From Calliopum simillimum (lineage: Eukaryota; Arthropoda; Insecta; Diptera; Lauxaniidae), in the NCBI GenBank assembly GCA_951812925.1, contig OX638370.1:107212897-107276896 (forward strand): DNA of 64,000 nucleotides, given 5' to 3'. Both the position numbers and the translations under genes were made by a program. Position 1 is the stretch's first letter, and the number at the start of each line of letters is the position of its first letter. Shown piece after piece: positions 12,260-22,203 of the stretch. Under the pieces are notes generated by a model that was given only the letters and a program-made list of their open reading frames with translations, ran no database searches and was not told where the DNA came from.

Positions 12260-13452
12260 TACGTGGGCTGCTGTATATATTTCTGGCCTAATAATGAAAA
12301 TGCGAATATTTATCATCAAAAATGGTTTTATTGTTTTTCAAATTATTCTCCAGCATGATTTATACACTTTTGCATGAGCTCAAACCAATTGTCGAAGCAC
12401 TTTTTCCACTCCGACTGAGACACCTCCAAAACATGGTTTTTGAAGGCTTCAACCGCATCTTCTGGCGACGAAAATCGTTGACCACATATTTTTTTCTTGA
12501 TGTGCGGGAATAAAAAGAAGTCATTGGGTGCCAAGTCAGGGCTGTACGGCGGATGACCCATCAATTCGCATTGTCATGGTGAACAACGATTCGTCTTCTC
12601 TTGTTCGTTTTTCGAACTTCTCCGAAGACTTCAGGCAACCAAATTGTGGTGTACCACTCAAAATTGACCGTCTTACGTTACTCAAGCGGAACAGTCGCCA
12701 CATGACCAGTATTGCCGAAGAAACAGGCGACCATTTGCTTCGAAGTGCTTCTTCCACGAACAACTTTCGTTGGATTTGGCTCGTCTTCGAAGATCCACAC
12801 GGTCGATTGCTGTTTTGTTTCGGGCGTGGCGATCTTATAAACGCCTTTTGAAGCACCGCGATCGTATTTTTTCAACATTTCTTAGCACCAATCGACACGA
12901 GCCTTTTTTCGAGCGATTGTCAAATTGTGCGGGATCCAACGAGAACAAACCTTTTTTACGGCCAGGTGTTCATGCAATATCAAATTTATGCTGGTGGGAG
13001 AAATGCCCGAGGATGCCTCTATCTCACGGTATGTCACATGACGATCTTGTATTATCAGTTCACGCACTGCATCAACGTTCTCTGGCACAACGGCCGTTTT
13101 TGGGCCACCTTCACAGAATTCGTCTTTGAGCGAACGTCGACCACAATTGAATTCATTAAACCAGTTTTTCACAGTGCTATAGGATGATTTAAGTTCATCG
13201 ATGCACTCTTGTCGTGATAATCCACGTCGAAAGTTGTGAAAAATGATCGCACGAAAATGTTCACGAGTTAATTCCATTTTTTTGCCAAATTCATTTTTTC
13301 AAGTCACTGTAAACAACACAAATGATGGTCGTACTTCAAAACGTTCTGAGTACGTTTATGCTAAAAAATATCAAACTCTCCAATGGAAATGTCAGATTGC
13401 ACCTGGCAACACTTAGCGTTGCCTAGGCCAGAAATATATATAGCAGCCTACG
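12260..13452 (-). mobile_element. Inactive mariner transposon, 1193 bp
   Basis: The ends are about 30-bp inverted repeats (CGTGGGCTGCTGTATATATT left; inverse ending CAGCCTACG right) flanked by TA at 12258-12259 and 13453-13454. The transposase reads on the - strand from the ATG at 13277. The paired-like N-terminus starts MELTREHFRAIIFHNF and is intact for 131 codons to a TAA at 12882-12884. The frame then resumes and stops again at about 12677. The C-terminal YSPDLAPNDFFLF motif (third catalytic Asp) survives at 12564-12343 in another frame. The block before PETKQQ that should carry the first catalytic Asp is deleted, and the region after HHDNA is also deleted. The element is dead but structurally almost complete. 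Confidence 0.88.
12882..13277 (-). pseudogene. Mariner transposase, N-terminal part
   Basis: 131 codons starting at a good ATG (13277) give the mariner DNA-binding region. It has two helix-turn-helix-like segments: a YSTVKNWFNEFNCGRRSLKD motif near residues 33-52, and a second around ISPTSINLILHEHL (residues 92-105), followed by the linker region RWIPHNLT. A TAA replaces a sense codon after VDWC. Downstream coding continues in the same frame to 12678, then is shifted. The protein could at most bind the element's ends; it lacks the catalytic core. Confidence 0.85.
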
Positions 13453-13454
13453 TA

Positions 13455-14314
13455 TCACTACTAAACTAAATGTATCACAATTTATTTTATTCAAATCGTC
13501 TTAAATTTCAACAAAAATTTTTCGTTTTTGTCCTTAATAAAGTGCTTCTAATACTTAAGTGTTAATGATGAAATTGCGATAATACTTATACAAGTTATTG
13601 CCATTAAAAATTACATTTCTTAAATATTTTTTAAGTAACATATAACATGACGTATGAGTGACATAAATTCATATCCAACATACAATATATATAATTTTAA
13701 GTTAAAGTTTACGTATTCTTATAATAAAATGATTACAGCGTACATAAAAATCAATTATGTCATAGCTACAGTCTCTACTTTCTACTGCGCTTCCAGCATG
13801 CTACCTTTATTTCAACTAAAACCTAAACTGAATCAGTTTTTATAGCAACTATTTTTTCCAATACTTTTTTCTATTTTTTGTGCACTTTAAAAAAAGGCAG
13901 CAATAAATAATTTAGTTGATTGACTTTTTTTTTTTGTCCTTCGAAAATCCTTGCATAGCTGCAGCATAAAAAAAAAGTTTGATGACGTGAAAGAATTTTA
14001 TTGTGCGTATAATAAGTACCTGTTCATACATATACAAAGCACTTTCATATACTATCGCTTGAAATCACACATACGACGAAGACAATCTTGAACGCATTCA
14101 CGCAAAGATTTCCACATAAAAGTCAACCTCAATTCAATATGAGTTTTATTACTCAACAATCTACCAGGATAATTTTCAAATGTTCACAAATTGAGTGGGT
14201 GATGACGACGACGTTTAGTCTTCCAGAGATGCAACAGAAAAGAAAAAGAAAATTTTTAAGGCACCAGTCAGTGATTCCTATTTGAGTTGAGGAGTAATGT
14301 AAACTTTTAAAAGA
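13455..14314. other. Gene-free spacer with a solo TIR-like motif
   Basis: No gene is supported. At about 13647-13665 'catgacgtatgagtgacat' matches the end of the element at 10820-12107, and a further inverse copy lies near 27728-27747. These look like solo ends or remnants of the same family. Confidence 0.4.
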
Positions 14315-14576
14315 TTAAGGGGTTACTTAAGTTAAAGTAATGTTTTTTAAGTTATATGCAAAGATAACTTGTTTGAACTTTTGCGTAACTTGTTCGTATG
14401 GAAGAATTAAAAAGCTTAAGATAAGAAACAGTGGAATAAAAACGGAAAATTGTCTTACAAAAGTTATTTTAGAGCTCTCGTTTACCTTAACTTATCATTA
14501 TGTAGTGCAAAAATTTAACAATAATTCAAATTGTTTGCGTTATAAATCAAATTTAATCTCAGCTATAACCCCTTAA
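14315..14576. repeat. Small TTAA-flanked element (candidate)
   Basis: TTAA at 14315-14318 and 14573-14576 encloses 254 bp that start GGGGTTAC and end ATAACCCC. This is a short inverted repeat of about 7 bp. The arrangement matches piggyBac-like MITEs, but the inverted repeat is short and chance is possible. An open frame of 78 codons inside has no recognisable product. Confidence 0.35.
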
Positions 14577-15084
14577 GGGTTAACGAGTACGAATGTATGA
14601 TCTCTGGAAAGCATAACAATGCGCACGTTTAACAATAAGCTGACAAAATGACGTCAGTAAAACAAAAATATATTTACATAAGTGCGAAAACAAAAACTCA
14701 ATAGTCAAGATTACTAAGTCGCAGAGGCTTTTCAAAGGGCAATGAAGTGTTGAGGTATGTACTTATATCAAGAAACAACAGCAGCAGCCACTACCGCATT
14801 GACATTGTTTCTTGACTTTATTTTCGATATGCTGAGAGCTAGAGATGCGTTATTATATTGTAAATACACCGTGCAATGAAAGGAATCACTTTACTCAACA
14901 GAATGTAAATAGAGATAAGTATGTTAACGCTGAAGATTCTCTTAAAATGCTTACGTATATACTTGTTTATTGCTTGAAAAAAAAAATAATTTTTAACATT
15001 TTACTATGAAATTATAACGTAAAGTATTAAAAAGTCATTCTCCGTCTAGTTCCTTACGGCTTCTTGGTGCACGACATTGTTTCT

Positions 15085-16652
15085 ATATGAAGCCAAACAC
15101 GCCAAGCGTACCAGCTGAAAATTTTTTTGTCCCCAATATCGCTCAAATTTGGCAATATGGTAGATTCAGTGTGCAAAAACCATAATCCAGAATTTAGTTC
15201 TAGTACCATTTGTTGTTTAAATACAGGGTGTTGAAGTTGGCGTTTTTTGTCATTTTCATAAAAAGGGTTTTTTTCAAAAATTAATAGCTAACACCAAAGT
15301 TTGTTAATTGATATCGATACGTCCAACATAAAAGTTGGTAGTTAACTCGAAAATCGTAGTTTTTAGTCATGATAATTTTTTGTATTGTTTTCGTTAAACA
15401 AGAAAACCAAAAACAAAAATTTGATAAATACTTTGGAAATCTGTAGTCCAAATAAAGGTTTTTCGACTATTAAATTGTTGTCTCTATTCCAAATCGCAGA
15501 GGACTGCATGTGTTGGTGTAACGGGAGCACTGAGATCATGCCCAACCGCAGCTTTAAGCGTTCTTTTGCATCTGCTCCCTCCAACCTCATTTATTAAAGC
15601 AACTGCCTCATGTAATGCGATTAGGCTCAGAGAAGTCGGTTGTTGGATGCATAAGACTTTTGGTCACAGCTCCATCCTTGATACACTACCAGCTGAACTT
15701 GCCAACTCCCACACAGATTACATCTGCCCCATACTAAATTTCGAGAAAAACTTTGGTGTGTGGTTTCCAGAAAGAAACCTATGGGAAAGCAGTACGCCTA
15801 GCTTAAATTTTGCAACCGCCATATACACTGATGGTTCGAAAATGGAGTGTGGCGTGGGTGCGGGTGTATTTTCAAAAGACCTCAATATATCTCAATCTTT
15901 TAGCTTACCTAATTCAGCTAGCGTCTTTCAGGCGGAAGTTTACGCCATTTTAAATGCCTGCAGGCTAGTAGAGGCCACTAATCTCAACCTTAGACAAGTG
16001 GCGATCTTCTCTGACAGTCAGGCCGCTATCAAGGCGCTGAACTCAGTAACAATAAAAGCAAAACTGGTTGAGGAATGCAGAAAAAATTTAATAGAAATAG
16101 GGCGTCAATCTGAACGTACTCTCGTTTGGGTTCCAGGTCATAAGAACATTGAGGGTAACGAAAAGGCTGATGAACTAGCTAGACATGGCTCCTCTCTAAG
16201 CGGGACACATTCTGAGTGTGTATACACTCCGATAGGTCTGGTGAAGAAAAAGATTTTCTCGCATTTCCTCACCAAGGCGAATGTCAGATGGAAAGCTTTA
16301 GAAACATGCAGGATTTCCAGAGCAATGTGGCCTTCATTTAACAAATCAAAAAAAAACCGACTATCCAGAAATCGTACTGATATTGGTGAAATAAAACATT
16401 TTTTTGTACACTGAACAATTAATAAGATCAGTTACTACGTACATATATCAATAAAAAACTTTGATGTAAGCTATACATTTTTGAAAAATACCCTTTTTAT
16501 GAAAATGACAAAAAACGCCAACTTCAACACCCTGTATTTTAACAACAAATGGTACTAAGTAGGACCAAATCTTTCCACCATATTGCCAATTTGAGCGAAT
16601 TCGGAGACAAAAAAATTTTCAGCTGGTACACTTGGCGTGTATTGCTTCATAT
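15085..16652. mobile_element. Inverted-repeat element enclosing a retrotransposon RT/RNase H fragment
   Basis: The left arm starts ATATGAAGCCAAACACGCCA (15085) and its inverse closes the element at 16652. A second matching segment, TACAGGGTGTTGAAGTTGGC at about 15223, is inverted at about 16542. The arms thus extend some 200 bp inward with small gaps. Between them sits a + strand open frame encoding the end of a reverse transcriptase and an RNase H domain. No DNA transposase is visible. A piece of the same arm occurs alone near 22860-22895 (ACTTGGCGTGTTTTGCTTCA). Either a foldback/MITE captured the fragment, or a retroelement inserted into it and was then trimmed at both ends. Confidence 0.6.
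15497..16414 (+). pseudogene. Non-LTR retrotransposon fragment: RT C-terminus plus RNase H
   Basis: An open frame of about 300 codons without stop. The first part (RTACVGVTGALRSCPTAALS, then LPPTSFIKATASCNAIRLRE) resembles the segment after the RT palm in I-clade and related non-LTR elements. RNase H follows, with the four acidic positions in context: IYTDGSK (about 15820), FQAEVYAILNACR (about 15930), IFSDSQAAIKAL (about 16007) and VPGHKNIEGNEKADELARHG (about 16130). The catalytic domain looks intact. The RT catalytic YxDD part and the C-terminal zinc-knuckle region typical of these ORF2 proteins are absent. The frame ends at 16414 shortly after the RNase H. Base composition is less AT-rich than the surroundings. 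Confidence 0.85.
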
Positions 16653-16732
16653 ATCAATAAGAACATAGTCACAAATCACTTTACTCAACAGAATGTCAAC
16701 GGAGAAATGTTAACGCTGAAGATTGTTAAAAT

Positions 16733-18644
16733 TTTTATATATATTGTGTTGCCGTGAGCAAAATATCGTATAAATGATGATATAATATTTTTATTTAAAT
16801 GGCAATGGTTGATTCTATATCAGCAACACTGTTATCATCATCACCCCCACCATAATCACCATCATCATTGTGACTAAGCTTGGTTGCTTGAAAGCAATTG
16901 GGTAGGAAAAAATAATGCGTTGCCATAAGAAGCAGCAGCCGCAGCAACAAAAGCAGCTGATGCAAAAAAAAAAGCAGGCTATAAATACACTTTAGAAAAA
17001 GAATCCTACTTCATACAACCTCCTTAAGAACTAAATCCGATTAAATATGCATTCAAGTATGACACGACGAAAGTCGCGGCAAAGATATTTGTCTTTTCGC
17101 TGGTTTTTCATAGACATTGTAGAAAAGTTGGAAGGAACAAAAGATTAAAAATGAAGTGAAAAAAATACTAAAGGAATCAATGATGCTAATCAATAAGAAA
17201 AAGAAAAGAAAAAACGGAAAGAAAAATAAAATTTTATGAAAACGAGAGTAAAACCGATGGTGTAGGTAGCGGTGCAAAACAGTTGTGTAGCAGAAAAATG
17301 CTCAATTTAAATGGACTCATTTATCGTGGGAAGCGCGAAGGAATTTCTACAAAAAGTTAAGCTTTTGTTTTAGCTTAAAGCAAAAGCGAAAAAAAAAATT
17401 GTTGCGATTTATATTAAAAAGCGATTGACTAGACATTTTTGGGTTGTTTTTGTAACTTATTGTTGAAGAGAAACTTTTCAAAATGGGGTACAACTTTTTA
17501 AAGAATTTTCCATGACAACATTTTGAGAAAGGATTGAAATCTATTAATATTTAATTATAGAATATATCAAGGAATTTGAATTAAATTTTGATGAAAAAAA
17601 TTCAGATCATGCGTATATTAAGATTACTAATTTCCAATTAAAAGTATATAGATTTGCAAAAATTTGTTATTAAACATTTCTTTAAAATTTTCAATCAAAT
17701 AGATTTGTTTGATGAAAAAAAATTCTTTGCTCAGTGTAGATACCTGAAAAATTAACTAATTTACGCTAGCCACTTGATTAATTTCCCATATAAAAATTAT
17801 CACTTTGATCTTTTAAATATTTAAATAGTTTAATGAATTTGACATTAACATTGCATTGTGCTTTGGTAAATCATTCGTAAAATGTTACATTGTTTTGCGT
17901 GACATTTTCAATCAATATGTCTCTGTTAATAATTCATTCAAATACACCTGTAAATATCCTGCGCGCATTCTTTACCATCTTGACACTTATTAAATTCAGT
18001 GCTCTACTACACTCCTAAATGCTATAAATGTTATTTGACATAAAAGTTAGCTGGTGTCAACTTGAGCCCGCATACCGCGAGTGTCGCGTCTATCTATGAT
18101 AAACCTCAGTTTTGCACACTTACACCTCCACCAATTATTCTGCTGTGAACTAGAATAAATACTCATGCACATAAGTACATACGTGTGCGTGTGTTTGTTT
18201 TTTGTTTTATTTCTTTTTGTATATGTGCGGTCAGGATCTGTGTGCTCTTTAAGTAATTAAATGCAAACTAAATATTAACTTGAGCAAACAAATTACACTG
18301 AGCATACACAAACACATGCATAAGCTTTGTTTGAAGTGCTAAGGTGTTGCGCTCCTGTTTGCGTTCCCGTGAGTAAGCATTACTTACTGTATATTAACTA
18401 TGCTTAGCTTTTAATTAAGCTATCGCACAGTGCTCCCACACAAAAAAGCAAAATTTCCACAGTTTTGGTTCGATTTTTATAAAATTTAAAATACCAATGT
18501 ATATTTTCATGATGTTTATTAAAACCGCAATTATTTTTCATTTGTAACAAATAGCAAAAACGATATCTATATATAAATACGCAAGGCAAAGGTTTGTCCT
18601 ACCTTTTTTATTATGTTAGAAATGGAACACCACTTTGAATTATA
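16733..18644. other. Gene-free region
   Basis: No gene is supported. Simple-sequence tracts occur: CATCATCACC-type near 16840-16875, and CAGCAGCCGCAGCAAC near 16930-16965. A - strand open frame at 17053-17277 is a Phe/Ser low-complexity artefact. Confidence 0.4.
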
Positions 18645-18990
18645 CACCATTAGAAAGGTAGTTGTGTGTAAATGTGCACAAAGTTAAAATAATTTGAATA
18701 TTTTGTCATTATGCCAGGTAAAATTATATACAAATTTTTCAATATTAACAACGACAAAATACGCGGTCACACAGAGTTGAAAATAGGATACAGCATAAAG
18801 AGAAAGACAAAAATCTGACTGAAACTGACTTCATGTTTTTTGTTTTCTTTTCATTTTACATTTGTCTTTGTATCAGGGATGATAAATGATCTTTCTTATT
18901 TTGTACCAAATAGCAAAAAAGTACTAAAACTGTCCAAAAAGTACCAAAGTTCTTTAATACAATAGCAGTAAAATTTTGACCATTGGGCTA
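18645..18990 (+). repeat. Dispersed repeat, about 350 bp (inverse copy at 54876-55220)
   Basis: The sequence from 'caccattagaaa' to 'ttttgaccattgggc' matches, in inverse orientation and at moderate identity, 54876-55220 in intron 4 of the TBC1D25-like gene. Shared landmarks include AGAGAAAGACAAAAA, AAGTACTAAAACTGTCCAAA and TTTGTACCAAA. Unclassified. Confidence 0.6.
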
Positions 18991-19046
18991 TTCTGAATGA
19001 AATAAAAACTAGTAAGGGTGTTACCTTTGGCCTGGCCAAACATTAA

Positions 19047-19800
19047 ATACCCTACACAGCAGTATTTTGAAAATTTTGCTTATATGGGAACTGCCACGCC
19101 CTCTTGTCCGAATTCACCCAGTTTTTTCTCAGAGTTTGAATTTATAGTTCTTGGCATTTGAGTGAATTTTGGTTGGATTATCTCAAAAAATGTTTTCAAC
19201 ATAGCGTTTTGAACCTTTTGCTTATATGGGAGGTACCACGCCCTCTTGTTCGATTTTATCCAGTTTTTGCTTAAGGCTTGTATTCATAATTCTTAGTGTC
19301 TGAGGAAAATTTAGTTCGATTATATCAAAAAACGCTTTCAGTATAGCGTTTTAAAGCTTTGCTTATACGAGAGGTGCCACGCCCTCTCTCCCGAATTCAC
19401 CCAATTTTTGCTCAGAGCTTGCGCTTACAATTCGTAGTATTTATGTGTATCTCGGTTGTATTATCGTGAAAAATACTCAAAAAATTGTATTTTGAATATA
19501 TTTTTTGTATGGGCGGTAGGCGTGTCCATTGACCGATTTCGCTCATTTTTAATCCCCCGAGCTAACTTTGACGACGGAGGCTGTGCACCAAATTTCATTG
19601 AATTATCTTCGTTAGTTTTCCCAAAAAATGTATTTCCACACACAGCCAGCCAGCCAGCCAGCCAGACAAACGGACATAGCTATATCGACTCAGGAGGTGA
19701 CGCTGATCAAGAATATATATACTTTTCTATATCTGCCACGCCTCCTTCTCTGCGTTACAAACGGAAGGACAAAGTGAATATACCCTGGGTGTAGGGTATA
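19047..19800 (+). repeat. Dispersed repeat with three ~142-bp internal units
   Basis: It begins TACCCTACACAGCAGT and ends with TATACCCTGGGTGTAGGGTA. Three units of 141-142 bp each contain 'ccacgccctct' (at 19095, 19237 and 19378), with a partial fourth near 19520. A (CAGC)n tract lies at about 19647. The stretch 'ggacatagctatatcgactc' with the AGGGTATA ending is a repeat signature I have seen widely in dipteran intergenic DNA. The overlapping open frame of 112 codons on the + strand is not a gene. A lone end copy is at 6311-6361. The related phrase 'ggcggtgccacgcc' occurs at 28411 and 28735. Confidence 0.65.
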
Positions 19801-20546
19801 AAAACAACAAAATTATCCTGGAGAAAATTATACTGAAAAAAAAAAAATTTATTTTAGGTGGAAAAAAAGCGTTTTTTCTTTTTTGAAGCCAATTTGGGGC
19901 TTGGTGCGCCTGCTCTGATTTTGATCCGATGTCAGTAAAATTTTCAGGGTAAGTGGAGAAAGATATAAGATATGAGCTTTTGAAAAAAAAATTACACTGA
20001 AAAAAAAATTTTTTATAAGTGAAAAAAAAGCTTTTTTTCTTTTTTAAGGCCAATTTGGGGCTTGGTACACAATTTTTGTTTTGTTTTTATATATATATTT
20101 TTTTTTTTTTTAAGTTAATTTTATTATAATTATTTACCAACCTTTAAATCTTTTACGCATCTTTTACGGTTATCAAGTTATGATTTTTTGAAGTTGTTTA
20201 ATGTTGTGTTTATCATAAGTCGTTGGTGCACGTACGCTTCCATATAGGATTGCCACCGTTCGGACGGTATTTTTTTTCGTTGGTTTCTAGTAAGATTTTT
20301 TGTAGAATATTTTAGTCCATTTTAACCAAGTTTTTGGAAAGGGGGGTAAATTTTGAAGGTCGGTAAATAATTATAATAAAATTTACTACCAAATAAAAAT
20401 ATTTCAAAAAAAATAAAAAGTGTGTACCAAGCCCCAAATTGGCTTTAGAAAAGAAAAAAAGCTTTTTTTTTTTCACTTAAAATAAATTTTTTTTTTTTAG
20501 TATTATTTTTTTTTTGCAAAAGCTTATATTTTAACCTTAACCTAAT
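19801..20546. other. Low-complexity region with a duplicated phrase
   Basis: The phrase 'gccaatttggggcttgg' occurs at about 19888 and 20050, and inverse near 20430. Each is bordered by runs of A or T (20-25 bp of AAAAAAA/TTTTT), giving a loose inverted-repeat arrangement from about 19835 to 20510. No gene. Confidence 0.4.
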
Positions 20547-20818
20547 CAGAAGACTATAGCAAATGAGGTCAAGCTACGCAAATGGAGATGGATTGGTCAC
20601 ACTCTCCGGAAACCACACAGCAAAGTTTGTCGCCAGGCTCTTGAGTGGAATCCACAAGGCAGTAGAGGACGTGGTAGACCCAAAGGCAACTGGAAAAGGT
20701 CGCTGGAAAAGGAAATCCAAGAATCGGGAAAGTCGTGGCAAGAGATCGAAGTCATCGCAAGGGATCGCGACGAATGGTGATGTTTCATATTGGCCCTATG
20801 GTCCTCCTAGGAGTTAAA
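20547..20818 (+). pseudogene. 3' end fragment of a non-LTR retrotransposon ORF2
   Basis: In the frame starting at about 20576 the sequence reads RKWRWIGHTLRKPHSKVCRQ, then ALEWNPQGSRGRGRPKGNW, then KEIQESGKSWQEIEVIARDR and DEW*CFILALWSS. This is the conserved C-terminal tail of reverse-transcriptase proteins of the RTE-like type common in animal genomes, often mis-annotated as host genes. One TGA replaces a codon (probably CGA to TGA) and the normal end follows at about 20812. Only this tail is present, as expected from 5' truncation during retrotransposition. A longer frame on another phase is a shadow. Confidence 0.8.
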
Positions 20819-21310
20819 GGAGAATACATACATACCAAATGCCAACTAAAGCAGAATCGTTTCATACTTTTTCTGCAACGTTTGAGGTTCGTAAATAGAA
20901 AAGACTTGAAAACCTGTAATTTAGCTAATTATTCTACGAAATCTAGTGAAATTATAATTTGGAATAAATCTTCACAATGTACGGAAGAATTAGGGGGCTT
21001 TTAAGCAACTCATAAAATAAGCCTACAATATTAACACGTAAATATGGGCATAATTAACACGTTGTTGATGCATAAATTTCCAAGCAATGGAAATTTAAGA
21101 AAATGTATTATTTGCCAAATGCTTTTTCTAAACTATGCCAACTATTTAAATATTTTGTAAATGTCGTCTCACAGACGTCAATTATCATAACAACAGACTG
21201 TACTATGTACTTACATTATTGTATGTAATTACTTATAATATGTTGTAATTTGTTATAACGCGCATATCTTAAGACTCATTATATGTACTACGCATAATAT
21301 ACTTACATAT
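20819..21310. other. Gene-free spacer
   Basis: AT-rich sequence between the retroelement tail and the foldback at 21311. No gene or clear repeat seen. Confidence 0.35.
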
Positions 21311-22203
21311 ATGCGCATTAGAGAGGATCAAATTTTTCTTCCACTTACTTTCATTCAGTTTCGGATTCTCCGTTAAAATCTAAGTTAAAAACTCCTTGGG
21401 ACCATATATCTGCGGTGAATTTCGACTCAGCCAAAAATCGTTTGAAGTTTTGGGTTTCTTTCGCTGTTGCGAGATTGTCTTTGATAATTTATAACTTCCG
21501 AACAACTTGTTGTATTGCTATGATTATAGCACCGTTAGAAAGATGTTGTTGCGTAGTAAGAACGCTTTGTTTAATTTATTGAAAAAAATTATCTGGTTCA
21601 AAAGTTATGACCTTTTGAATGAAAATATATAAAAACTTTATACAAAATGTACCAAAAATTTCATCTTTTTTAAAAAAAAATATACTTTTAAATTTTTTTT
21701 ATAGTGTATAAAAAGAACTATCTAGAGAGGGTCTATTCATCTAGATACGGCTAGGCATTTCAAAGTTATGACCTTTTGAATAAAAACAAATACAGACTTC
21801 ATACAAAGTATATTAGAAATTTAATCTTCCAAAAACGAAAAAACCGTTATTTTTGAATTTTTTTCTATAGCTCATCAAAACGCCTTTCCAACGCAGTCCT
21901 GTTCTTTAAGATACGGCTAGCAATTCCAAAGTTATGACATTATGACTACGCAACAACACCTTTCTAACGGTGCTAAAATCATAGCAATACAACAAGTTGT
22001 TCGGAAGTTATAAATTATCAAAGACAATCTCGCAACAGCGAAAGAAACCCAAAACTTCAAACGATTTTTGGCTGAGTCGAAATTCACCGCAGATATATGG
22101 TCCCAAAAAGTTTTTAACTTAGATTTTAACGGAGAATCCGAAACTGAATGAAAGTAAGTGGAAAAATTTGGCTTGGAACAAATTGATCCTCTCTAATGCG
22201 CAT
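21311..22203. mobile_element. Foldback element, 877 bp, with 8-bp ATGCGCAT flanks
   Basis: Long, nearly perfect inverted arms of about 260 bp (21319-21580 and 21937-22195) start TAGAGAGGATCAAATTTTTC and enclose about 360 bp. Both ends are bordered by ATGCGCAT (21311-21318, 22196-22203), itself palindromic, so it can be read as an 8-bp target duplication (hAT-like) or as part of the ends. The core includes two imperfect copies of a phrase around 'agttatgaccttttgaat' (21604, 21765). No transposase. The arms have a few mismatches, so it is moderately young. Confidence 0.65.

Larger units (their letters stand above)
14884..16724. repeat. Direct repeat of about 55 bp bracketing the RNase H element
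   Basis: AATCACTTTACTCAACAGAA and following sequence (to about 14940, ending CGCTGAAGATT) recurs at 16674-16724 with a few changes and one short gap. The two copies are 1.79 kb apart and enclose the inverted-repeat element at 15085-16652. That distance and length is far too great for a normal target-site duplication. Confidence 0.6.

Noticed and set aside
15385..15597. 70-codon frame just before the RNase H fragment
   Set aside because: The correct retroelement frame runs through this stretch in another phase (RTACVGVTGALRSCPTAAL); this one is a shadow.
19456..19794. 112-codon open frame on the + strand
   Set aside because: It lies in the end of a dispersed repeat including the (CAGC)n tract; no conserved domain.
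20563..20817. 84-codon frame as a host gene
   Set aside because: A neighbouring frame gives the conserved retrotransposon tail with one TGA, so this frame is a shadow.
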